Shown piece after piece: positions 35,575 through 45,239 of a stretch of 64,000 bases of DNA. A program made the position numbers and the translations under genes. Origin of the DNA: Fragum whitleyi (lineage: Eukaryota; Mollusca; Bivalvia; Cardiida; Cardiidae); NCBI GenBank assembly GCA_948146395.1, contig OX411547.1, positions 63,617,610 to 63,681,609 of the forward strand, in the 5' to 3' direction. Positions within the stretch are counted from its first letter, which is position 1. The number at the start of each line of letters is the position of its first letter. Below the pieces are notes generated by a model that did not search any database, was not told the DNA's origin, and saw only the letters and a program-made list of their open reading frames with translations.

Positions 35575-36598
35575 ACATGGTTGTATTAAGTAAGAAATCC
35601 ATTTACACTTAAACCCCATTTCCTAACGGACCGTCACTATGCTCATACGTTACTATCCTTGTGAGCATAAATTACTTCCTGGAATTTAAAAAAAAACAAT
35701 GGCTTTCAGCTTGACAAGAATTGTTTAAGTGAAATTCCAATAGAACCCCTACATAATGCTTTTCATCGAATGATCCCCATTTTCGAAAGAGACGGTTTTT
35801 TTATGCTCTTAATATTCGTTATTTCAACAGAATCAGACGTTCGCCGACTTAATCGAGCAAAAATTCAATATTGCTTGTTTTTTGTTGTGGTCCTTTTTTT
35901 CAAGCGACGATCCTGATGAACCAACCACCAACCAGTGAAAGATTTACAAGAATCCTATAATATGTCTGGACTTTATCGGATAAACATGAAGAAGATTAGG
36001 CACGGACCCACATTCAGACTGACGGATGGGAACATCGCCCTCACTATAACCCGTTTTCCATTCGGCCGGTTTAGCTAAAGACGATATCTCTTTTTCGATG
36101 TAGTTCTACCATCCCCAATGTAATTGCGAAAGCATTCATCATCGGTTTGAAATATAAACCTTTGACAATCTCTTTTTATCATTACATTCTGTCTACAAAA
36201 AAAAATTGAACAATCACATTTTTTTTCTATCCTTACATATTTTATTAGTCAGGAATAATGAATAAAGTAAACAATGAAATGAAATAATATGACGTGTACA
36301 TGTACAATATATAAAGTTGACAACCTACATCAACAGCCACTCAATTCTGTCCTTTTTTCAGTTTGAAATTTAGGGTTTTCAGTTCGTTATTTGCTATTGT
36401 CATGGTCTGCCTTGGTCTGTTCGATAAAAAAGTCCATCTGGTCCCTATGACTTTCATCTATTAGTAGGAGAGATCTGAACGGCAACAATTGGAATGAGTG
36501 TTGTGAAAAATTGTGATGAAGTGGTTAGAGCTCCGAATCTGTTGCCCGTTATTTTCTGTACACCTTTACATTAAAAATACCTACCTTTACCAAACTAA
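35575..36598. other. no gene seen
   Basis: AT-rich. Near 35760-36030 there are faint traces of an element core and a CACGGACCCACATTCAGACTG-like end. No exon supported. Confidence 0.35.
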
Positions 36599-36599
36599 G

Positions 36600-36970
36600 T
36601 ACAGCCAAACCTGTTTTAGGCAAGCAACCAAGGGACATTCAAAAGGTGCTTGCTCAAGCTTGTTGATTGAATGAAATGGAGTTTTATGCCGCTTTCAAAT
36701 ATTCAGTTATATCGCGGCTTGAGCACCTAACAATGGATTACTGGTATTACTCGCACCATTACTACCATCACATCCTTTCCTTACTACGATTATCAACCCA
36801 TTGGTGAGAGACAATAAGTCGGAAAGAATGAGTACCGGCGTCGGAGATTGAACCCGGGAACCTCTTGAGCTTGCTTAAGACAGGTGTTTGCTTTAAACGG
36901 GTCAATTTAAGTGCAATTGGTTCATTTTCGAACCTAGTGGCTGCTTGCCTAAGACAGGTTTCTTGCTGTG
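36600..36970. mobile_element. MITE-like element with a SINE inside
   Basis: The ends are inverted repeats: ACAGCCAAACCTGTTTTAGG at 36601 against the reverse complement of CCTAAGACAGGTTTCTTGCTGT near 36949-36969. A SINE (36661-36866) splits it; the host resumes with GAGCTTGCTTAAGACAGGTG. A related uninterrupted copy lies at 51414-51597. Coding potential is nil. Confidence 0.65.
36661..36866 (-). mobile_element. tRNA-derived SINE, internally deleted
   Basis: The tail on the plus strand is GAATGAAATGGAGTTTTATG then CCGCTTTCAA; the body (GATTATCAACCCATTGGTGA) and part of the head (GAGTACCGGCGTCGGAGATT) are present. About 30 bp of the AGCAGCTGGAGGCTAGG region are missing. The surrounding MITE is older. 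Confidence 0.75.
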
Positions 36971-37399
36971 TGGTCTTTTTTGTTTTTTTTATATATAACC
37001 GCGAAAAAATAGCGACCATCTAATAACCCCTCTTAATGAAGTAGATCTTCAATCCCTGATTAATATTTATGGAAACTAGAACGGTTTGATACACTGAAGG
37101 CCAATTTCGACTGGTATCAAAGATGTACCATTTTTACGAACGTTCTAGTCGAACACCTGCACTACACTACAAAGTGGCCAAACGTGGAAAATATTACTAA
37201 AGCTATGACTTCACTTTACTAAAATGGTACAAACTTCAATTCTAGTCGAAAACGGCCTAATAATTGAATATGTTGTCTCATTTTCAAAATAAGAATATCA
37301 TATAACTCAGATCTTGAACACATTTGGATCACACCACTTATCTGTGGGTATAAAAAGATAATTAAAACACAAACGAACACACGCGCAAACGCAATTATA

Positions 37400-38273
37400 T
37401 TAATAGCGAGTAGTTCGATTTAATTGCGGCCGGATGTCTGTCTGTTGCTTGTAAGCCGGGTAAGAAGGCGTATGCCTATGTCCGTGTCCTATTTCAGGTA
37501 AACTGGATGGTCGTTCCGTAAACAAAGGATTCATTGTAAACCGATTTTGAGGGTCACCTGAAGTGTGTCGGATTTGCTCTGGCCTAGATCCTCTTGGTGT
37601 AATGGGAGTGATTGAACCGTGATTGTTAAACCATATTCTTTGCCAATCGTTCTTATTATAAAGTTGACGATCAACATCGTTGAATCTTTGTACAGTTGGC
37701 CTATAGTGATGAAGTTGTTCCTTTTTCTCAAACGCATAGGAATAATACTGGGCTTTTCTGATTTTGTAATAAACGTCAATGTTCTTTTCATTCTCCTGTT
37801 TCCTTTTTTTCTGGTTTCTAAAAGTATCTGGAAATCGATTTGTTGACCTTAATTGATGGGAACGAGTGTACACTGATTTATGATTTTTTGGTCTGTTGTC
37901 ATAACAGGGCGATTTGTCTTTTCGTATTCCGTTCCAGATAATGCGTACAACTATTGAAATCAATAAAACACCCCCGATCGATGAACACACAGCAATGAGA
38001 ACTATTCTATTTTCATCTGGCGTCTTTGATAACCTCGTAGTGATAGTTGTTGTAGAAACTGTTGTCTGTGTTGTGTTTGGAACAGTTCTTGTGTTGTAAT
38101 TTGTAGATGAAGTATTAAGATTTACCGATATATTGTTAAAGTTTGTAGATGTGGATATTAAAATTTGTGTAGTGGTATCAGCAATCAATGTAATCGTGGT
38201 AGATTGTGGAAAAGGTGCGGAAGTGGCTGTTGTCGGGTCAGATGTCGTAGGCGCTGGAGTTGGAGTTGTTGTC
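37400..38273 (-). CDS. terminal exon: Thr-rich single-pass membrane protein
   Basis: The longest frame in the window and the best host coding candidate. The stop is at 37400-37402. The frame stays open past its first Met (38188) to a likely acceptor (TTCTTTTGTAATTAATCAAG before 38273, phase 2), giving about 290 residues. The first 85 are rich in Thr, Ser, Asn and Pro (e.g. TTTPTPAPTTSDPTTATS) with N-glycosylation sequons (NIS, NTS, NTT), a mucin-like stalk. A membrane span follows (about 90-113: VLIAVCSSIGGVLLISIVV), then RIIWNGIRK as stop-transfer. The cytoplasmic tail of about 175 residues is basic and rich in Arg, Asn, His and Tyr, with no domain I recognise. This is a type I receptor-like or adhesion-like C-terminus; the ectodomain exons should lie at higher coordinates but I could not find them. 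Confidence 0.7.
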
Positions 38274-39159
38274 CTTGATTAATTACAAAAGAACTACTAC
38301 AGAAATCTAAGATAACAAAATATAACTGACATTCATTCACCGACATTAATCTCACATACTATTTCTATATTCTATTAAAGAATCAGTACAAAGGGCCTTC
38401 TTTAAGGTAATCAATAAAACATTTTTGGTGTCTATGCAGTAAGAATTAATGTAAAATGCTTAAAAACGTGTTTTTTTTTGTTTGTTTTTTTATATTTTTT
38501 AACGCATTGGTTTTGTTGTTTTTGTTTATAAAAGATAATTTTTTTTCAACAGAATAATCGTTCATTTCAAAAATGAAGATTTCAAAAACTATTTAGAAAT
38601 TACAATCAATAAACCAGATCATCGCTAACGCTTGGCTGTTTGGTACTGGATAGTAGATAAGGGATCTAAGTAAAACAAATAAGGTACTATTAGTAAAAAT
38701 GAACATATTGTTACCCCGCTAGATGGTGTAGTAGCCTATTTGGATAGTAAGCATGTGAGCCAAGTTTCGATTGAATGGTATTAGTAGAACCACAGATGGG
38801 ATCAGTTATATTTTGTTTTACAAAAGGTTACAAAAAATTGTTTTACATAAAGTTTAAAAGAAATACATAAAGAAACATTAAATATATAAACATACAATTC
38901 ATTTGTTCAATACCTTTCTACATGAAATGAAGTTGATTTAAAAAATTCTGATGATTGTGTAAATATGTTTACTAGACATGTTGAAATGACAAGGAGAAAA
39001 CTAATTCTAGTTCATTGCTCATGGTCTTTTGTCATGGGTTGAATTTGATTTTCACGCTGTTTGAATGCTTACGAAATACGGTCTAAGGAGGGCCTATTAT
39101 CGCTCCACTGGAATAGCCAAAAAATACATAATTAAAATTTAAGTAAGTGATAATTTTAG
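38274..39159. other. presumed intron, no feature seen
   Basis: AT-rich sequence upstream (minus strand) of the terminal exon, with T-rich tracts near 38470-38530. No further exon is recognised. Confidence 0.4.
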
Positions 39160-39437
39160 AAAGCATGTCAAGGTCTGTGAAAATATAAATTTTACTATTG
39201 ATTTAGTACAGTCCTCAACCCTATCATTCTAAATTCTAGAAAGTATGTGAAAGATCATGGTCAGGGCCAAGGGCTCTATAAGATGCAAGAAAATGTTCCC
39301 CGACAGTTACTTATAGCAGAATATAATTCTTTACCTAATAATTCAATATTTTAGAAAGTAGGTAAATCGTCAAGGTTGGGACCAAGGGTTTAATAGGATG
39401 CCAGAATCAAAGTCAAACATCTACCTAAATTATTAAT
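39160..39437 (+). repeat. GGTCA-rich 120-bp tandem array, left part
   Basis: Two to three degenerate units with GAAAGTATGTGAAAG or GAAAGTAGGTAAAT and ATCATGGTCAGGGCCAAGGG. The array is broken at 39438 by the TTAA-type element and resumes at 40881. Confidence 0.65.
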
Positions 39438-39441
39438 TTAA

Positions 39442-40876
39442 GGTGGAAGAGGACAAAAACGTTTTTGAGATAAGTTCATAAATATTGGTATCTATGGAAA
39501 CCTTATCTTATCGCGATCTTAACGGTGAAAATTTTTAAACGTTCAATTCAGAATTTACGTTACCATGACGACATTTAAATGACGATTTCGCGCGTTTTTC
39601 ACAAATGACCCTACACCTTCTTAAACGTTTACCTTGATCGTATTTAACACGATTCAAATCAATGGAAAAAACCAAAATGGCGCCAAACAAATTGTGAACA
39701 TTGACATGTAATCAGGAAATACTTATATTCAGAAACATGTGATTGGATCAAAGTTAAATTATCAAAAATTTGCGGCGCGAAAAAATAGCATTACACTTAT
39801 TTTTCAAAATTTGTCCCGATGAAATTTGTCTGATTTCTACAATTTGGGATCAAAGTTTATTACCCGAACGTGGAAATTTGGAAAGAGATAAATGCAGTAC
39901 GTCGAAAAATTCGTAAAATTCTTTTGACTTACTTCACCAAAAGTATTTTAAAGATTTCTTATACAGACAAAATAAATGTCGAAAAGATTTTCATTCCTTA
40001 TAATCATTCATTAGGATTTTCTAATTTTGTTTGAAATGATATCACTGCACCCACAAAAAGTCTTTTAACGTGCTAATTAATAGTAACGTTATCGTTATCG
40101 TGCTAGCGATAAAAACATACAAAAAGAAGTGTTAATTTATAGGGACGTCGAAGTAATTCTTATCAGCAACATTTGTGTAAGATAAATTCATGTGTACCGC
40201 GAAGTTCTCGGTGTATTGGAATGAAATTTTGGGGGGCCTTTTTCTCAAAGGCTATTAAATACGTCTATCAATTTTGATCTTTTTATGGTCGTTTTATACT
40301 AATAGATGGCAAATTAATCCAAATATGAATAGAAAATTTATAGGTGTAATTTGAACGTCAATTTCATAGATTTAACGTCAAAATGTCAACCTTTAATTCT
40401 AGATTATAAAAAATCTGTGCGGTGAAGGTTTTAAAACTTTACCTGTTTACCAAACTAGAATTTGAGAAAATAATAGCAACATTTGAAAAAAGATTTATCA
40501 GGCCAATTTTGCGAAATTTTGTTAAAACCGAGATTTTTGGAACAGTAAAAATTTGAATATTGAATTCAATCAAATCACACGTCTATATATTTAGATTCAA
40601 AGAATTTTGTATAACATTTTGGTTATGAAGATTCATTATGCTTCATTTCAGTGCAATTGGCGGAACGTAAAAGTATTGTATTAAATCGCACTGCGCTTTT
40701 AAATGGGAATAGGGTCGTTTGTAGAAAGCGCGCCAAATCGTGAAATTTACGACGTCATGGTAACGTTATTTCGAAATTAAAAAGCGAAAGATATACGTCG
40801 TTCTGATCGCATTAACTTAGAGATTATATATTTACATTATTCACTTCTCTTAAAAACGCTATTGTCCTCTTCCACC
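39442..40876. mobile_element. non-autonomous TTAA-type element with long TIRs
   Basis: Left terminus GGTGGAAGAGGACAAAAACG at 39442; the right terminus is the reverse complement of GGTGGAAGAGGACAATAGCG ending at 40876. Further inside, both ends share AACGTTACCATGACG or ACGTTACCATGACGA and a GCGCG motif before ACAAA.GACCCTA, so the inverted repeat spans more than 150 bp. The flanks are TTAA (39438-39441) and TCAA (40877-40880), a likely TTAA target duplication with one change, as in piggyBac or Kolobok groups. There is no transposase frame in its 1435 bp. It lies inside one unit of a 120-bp tandem array. Confidence 0.8.
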
Positions 40877-40880
40877 TCAA

Positions 40881-41436
40881 TGCTTCTGTAGCCCCGATAG
40901 TGCAATTTTGAAGACAGTAGGTCAAAGGTCACAGTCAGGGTCAAGTGTTCAACATATCAAATTCAAAATAATATCTTCGAAACTTTCTTATTGTCTTCAT
41001 ACAGTCCTAGACCACATAGTTATGAATTTAAGAAAGTAGGTCAAAGGTCATGGAGTGGCCAAGTATTCGACTTGAATCTAAGACAGTCATCTATCTACCA
41101 ACCATTATCATTGACTTTATACAGTCCAAGAGCTAGAAATTCAATATTTAAGAAAGTAGGTCAAAGTTTACGTCAATGGTCCGTCAAGATTCAAGAATCA
41201 AAAACAACATTCTGCTTTCCTTTTTATTAATTAAACACGGTCCTGGACCATAAAATTATAAACTTAAACTTAAGCATGTAGTTCAAACGTCAGGATTTTG
41301 GTCAATGGTTCAACATTATGCCAGGATCAAATTTATGTTCCAACACAGACCTTGCCCTATCATTAAGTCGTAGACCAAATAATTCAATAATTGAGAAAGT
41401 ATGTCAAAGGAACCGGTCTCGGTCAACGGTTAATTA
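40881..41436 (+). repeat. 120-bp tandem array with DR1-like motifs
   Basis: Units start at AGGTCAAAGGTCA 40919, again at 41038, AGGTCAAAGTTTA at 41158, and worn versions near 41278 and 41401: a period of about 120. Each has ACAGTCC(T/A)AGA, AATTCAATA or GAATTTA, then AAGAAAGTAGG. Frames 40991-41230 and 41391-41618 are readings of the repeat. Confidence 0.8.
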
Positions 41437-41879
41437 TAATGCCTTCTTTAATGCTTTTCGGTGGTTTATCGAGAAATAACGGTAGATTATCACCTGATAA
41501 TCTTACCGCAAAAGCAGTGAAATTATCAAAAACTTATACCCTGCTTTTGTGCATTTCACCCTATCTGACGTCATCTATGCGGGGCGAAATAAGTGGCGTC
41601 ACAATGAACGCTGCATAGCAATCACGTGCAAAATGACGCGCTTTACGAAAATATGTCATAGAAATTTCACATTTTGTCTCATTTTTGTATTAAAGAAATA
41701 TAATAGTCGTTTGTTTATCGTGTAAGATCGATTAATATTTCATTTCGTGAACAACAAAAGCTATATTTTCACTCGTGGCTCTGCCACTCGTGAAAATATA
41801 GATTTTGTTGTTCACTAAATGAAAAACAAATCGATCTTACACTGAAACAAACGATTATCCTCTATATAATCAAAGACTA
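41437..41879. mobile_element. foldback-type insertion in the tandem array
   Basis: Sequence with no similarity to the flanking 120-bp units, which resume at about 41880. It contains a small hairpin (CGGTAGATTATCA / TGATAATCTTACCG, 41481-41510) and a large foldback at 41702-41861. No coding capacity. Confidence 0.6.
41702..41861. repeat. large foldback, about 78-bp arms
   Basis: Left arm 41702-41781 and right arm 41785-41861 are imperfect reverse complements. The shared blocks are CGTTTGTTT, GTGTAAGATCGATT, GTGAACAACAAAA, CTATATTTTCAC and GTGGC, with only a few bases at the tip. The hairpin would be very stable. Confidence 0.8.
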
Positions 41880-42010
41880 TCACTTACCAACCTTCAGTAT
41901 CGAGCTAACGGTCTAAACCCAAGTAATTCAGTATTTATGAAAGTAGGTCAAGGTCAAGTGTTACACTTGATCAACTATTCTTGACTTTATACAGTCTTTT
42001 TACAGACCTT
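41880..42010 (+). repeat. 120-bp tandem array, right remnant
   Basis: AAGTAATTCAGTATTTATGA then AAGTAGGTCAAGGTCAAGTG followed by TTGACTTTATACAGTC repeats the unit of 40881-41436 once more. Confidence 0.65.
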
Positions 42011-42848
42011 AGTATCGTTACCAAAGCTTTCATTTAAATTGAAGATATGATAAGGTGGTGTACGTCATCTGAATAAGAAAAAAAGGTGAGCCTCTCAAAG
42101 AGGTGAACCTCTGTTATTTTTTAACAGAACTAAAACTGTCCAACGCTACCTTACAAAGGTATACGGATAAGACGTAAAATTAAATGACATTTAAGAAAAT
42201 AAGTGTTTTGGAATCTGCAATTAGAACTACGTTATCAATTTATTACATTGAACAGTAAACACACATTCAAACATAATTGTTTTTTTTCTTAATTTGAAAA
42301 TTAATTTCAACCCAAGGAACCCTTATACCCTTTTGAAATTAAAATCTAACGTGTCAATTACTTAATTATTCCTGATAGTAGCCTTCGTGACAATTACTTG
42401 TTAGTGTTATGTAAGTGAAATATTTAGCTTTATTTATTTTGTACATAGTTGTTGATTTTTTTTTCTTTTTAGAATGATTTTGGAGCATTTCCAATGGTTT
42501 GAGTGAGTGTTTTGAATGAGTGAATGGATTGCTGTATAGCAAATTAAGCTTGGTTTTAATCGGAACGAGGGTCAATTTCTAGGCGATCTTGACAGTTTGT
42601 AATACAAACATTCAACTTATAAACATCTAAAGCTATGTTTAAATTCACTGATCGGAACAGTTATTGCAACATCCGATTTTCAAGAAAAGGCTGTCTGTGG
42701 TTAATTTGTATTTCAAAGATGCAATCAAATATTTTCGGTGAACCATATAATCTTTAATGAACGGAAAATACGCGTTTTTCAAAATTCAGCCAATTCATGC
42801 AATCTATGGCCACAATGAAGACAATATGTCTGGCAAATTGATTCGTGT
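42011..42848. other. no gene seen
   Basis: AT-rich. Contains one GAATGAGTGAATG-type dispersed motif (42473-42540). The 69-codon minus-strand frame over it has no domain. Confidence 0.35.
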
Positions 42849-43633
42849 AAAAACAAGAGGATCATGAAGGTCATATATGGCTCACCTGTGTATCTTGGTC
42901 TAAATAAAATATTGTCAACTTTTCCAGCAATGTCGTAATTGTACTTATAAAATAAGTGGTCTCTAGAGTGTTAACAAGGCCCCTTTTCCAATGATATGGC
43001 ACAGATCCTTCCCATTTTCATAAGGGTTCATCCTTGTGACCTGACAATTATTCCGACCAAGTTTCATAAAGATTGGACCATATTTGTGGCCTCAAAAGCG
43101 TAAACAAGAAAATTGTCATTAAGGCCCCTTTCCCCGTGATATGCCTCATATTCTTCCCATTTTCCATAGGGTGTATCCTTGTGACCTGACAATTATTCCG
43201 ACCAAGTTTCACAAAGATTGGACCATATTTGTGGCCTCTAGAGTGTAAACAAGAAAAATGTCATTTAGGCTCCTTTACCCCTGATATGGCACGGATCCTT
43301 CCCATTTTCCTAAGGGTTCATCCTTGTGACCTGACAATTATGCCGACCAAGTTTCACACAGATTGGATCATATTTGTGGCCCCTAGAGTGTAAACAAGAA
43401 AAATGTCATTAAGGCTCCTTTCCCCCTGATATGGCACGGATCCTTTCCATTTTCAATAGGGTTCATCCTTGTGACCTGACAATTATTCTAACCAAGTTTC
43501 ATGATGATTGGTTCATATTTGTGGAGTGTAGAGTGTAAGCACTTAAATTGTTGACGCCTGACGACGGACGACACACGACGGACAGTGATCACAAAGCTCA
43601 CCTTGAGCACGACGTGCTCAGGTGAGCTAAAAA
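42849..43633 (+). mobile_element. tandem-core element, 145-bp monomer type
   Basis: Head AAAACAAGAGGATCATGAAGG, then TATGGCTCACCTG. Monomer landmarks ACAAGAAAA at 43104, 43249 and 43394 give a period of exactly 145. Each unit has GGTTCATCCTTGTGACCTGA, CCAAGTTTCA and TTTGTGGCC. It ends GACGCCTGACGACGGACGAC, and a hairpin GAGCACGACGTGCTC then AGGTGAGCTAAAAA. Confidence 0.85.
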
Positions 43634-44649
43634 TCAGAAGTTTTGTATTAAAACGTTTTGATTATTTTCACGAATTACTGGGGCAATCATCATAGTAGAC
43701 AAAAACCACTAAGGCGAACTCCGAGATCGGACATCTGACTTACTAAAAGTAGCGAGAAATGTCTAAAAATACAGTAATATCTGATATCTTTCACCCTTTA
43801 CTTGTGTAAGTAAATGTATCACGGTATGGATTTTTCATTATTTCGTAACCTGTGAATGCCAAGGAAGCGTAATATTATCAGCTAAATTCGTTTGAAATTG
43901 TCATCCGTTTGAGCACATACACTCTCGCGCAAAGCGGGTAACAAATTCAAAACGTTCGACAACATATTTGCATATTAAACAAATGTTTGACAAAAGACCG
44001 GGTCCAGCAGAGGACAGGCAAAAGAGATTGGTTATTTCTAGATTAAAATTATTCTCAACACAAACACGTTTCAATTAAGCCACCCTGCGACTGAGATTGA
44101 TATATTTCGTTCTTCTCTATTTTTTTTAAAAGAGAATTGGATGGATCAAATGTAAAGAAAGTGCCACAAAACTGTTCCAACTACTTTTTCGGGAAAACTT
44201 CTGTTACAAGCCCGCATCTTATGGGTGGATCGGCTGATTCAATAACGGTAACTCATATTCTTAGATGGGCGAGGTGCTGTTGAACTTTATCAACTGTATA
44301 AATTCTATCGACAAGTCGGCGATGTCTATACGATTCGTGGTTGTCGATACAAAGCGAGCGGGCTAATGTCGGTTATCTGCCGCGTACCCGTCGAATTTTT
44401 CCATCGCAGACGTACTTTTTCTTGTTTGAATCTTTTACTTCCGTCCAAGTTGTAGACGCTTCGAATCCGTGTTTAATCAACAGCTTGCTTCGTTAAACCG
44501 ATTGTGCATTTTCTGTTTCATCGCGATTTGTTCTAAAGCGCTGACAAAGAAAGAAGATGTCGTTCCACCAGCAATGTCATGGGACTACTAAAAAGGTAGC
44601 TTGCCGCAATATCGCCAACGTCCGGCCGACGCATCAAAAATCCAAAAAC
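43634..44649. other. unassigned, partly GC-richer block
   Basis: 43634-44180 is AT-rich without features. From 44180 to 44640 GC content rises clearly, with CG-containing words such as GTCGGCGATG, CGCGTACCCGTCG and CGTCCGGCCGACGC. The minus-strand frame 44533-44733 has a hydrophobic start but no recognised domain and overlaps a dispersed repeat. Confidence 0.35.
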
Positions 44650-44965
44650 ATATACGAGGCTAAATAAAAACTTACGTAGGCTTACAGGAATTTCGATTTT
44701 TAAGATTTCGAAAGAAAACAACACTGTCGTCATTTTTTTTTCTGTTTACCATGTAAGTTTGGATGCAATCCAACTAATTAATCACTTGTCGCAACCATTC
44801 TGAAACATGTAGTCATTTGGTACCGGCGCACGATAACGACGTCAATATGACGCTGCGAAATTGGCAACTTCCGTTGAAAGTCAGCACTTTTTAAAATACT
44901 CAACTCAGCACTCAACACAATTGCCACATCGCCTCGTCCATTGGATTAGTACTTTGTTTATACCA
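44650..44965 (-). repeat. dispersed repeat, inverted partner of 14950-15260
   Basis: Shared ordered blocks with 14950-15260 on opposite strands, including the CG-rich GGTACCGGCGCACGATAACG, CCATTGGATTAGTAC and AGTCAGCACTTTT regions. Boundaries are uncertain. Confidence 0.65.
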
Positions 44966-45239
44966 ATCTGATCCAAAATAGTGAACTATAGTGTGTAATG
45001 TATGTTTAAAATACTGCACTGATGTTGATTTGCGAAAAGATTCAAGATAGTTTAATGACTTAAACTTGACAGTTTCTCGTCAAATAATATACAATATACA
45101 AAAACATCAATGAAGATGAACATGCACATGTAAATAAACAATCAACATTGTTGGTCTATTTACAAAATGGAAGAGAAGCTACGAAAATGTGTTTACATCT
45201 CTAGGGTTTCAGAAGTTACAAAGCATAATCTAAACCAGA

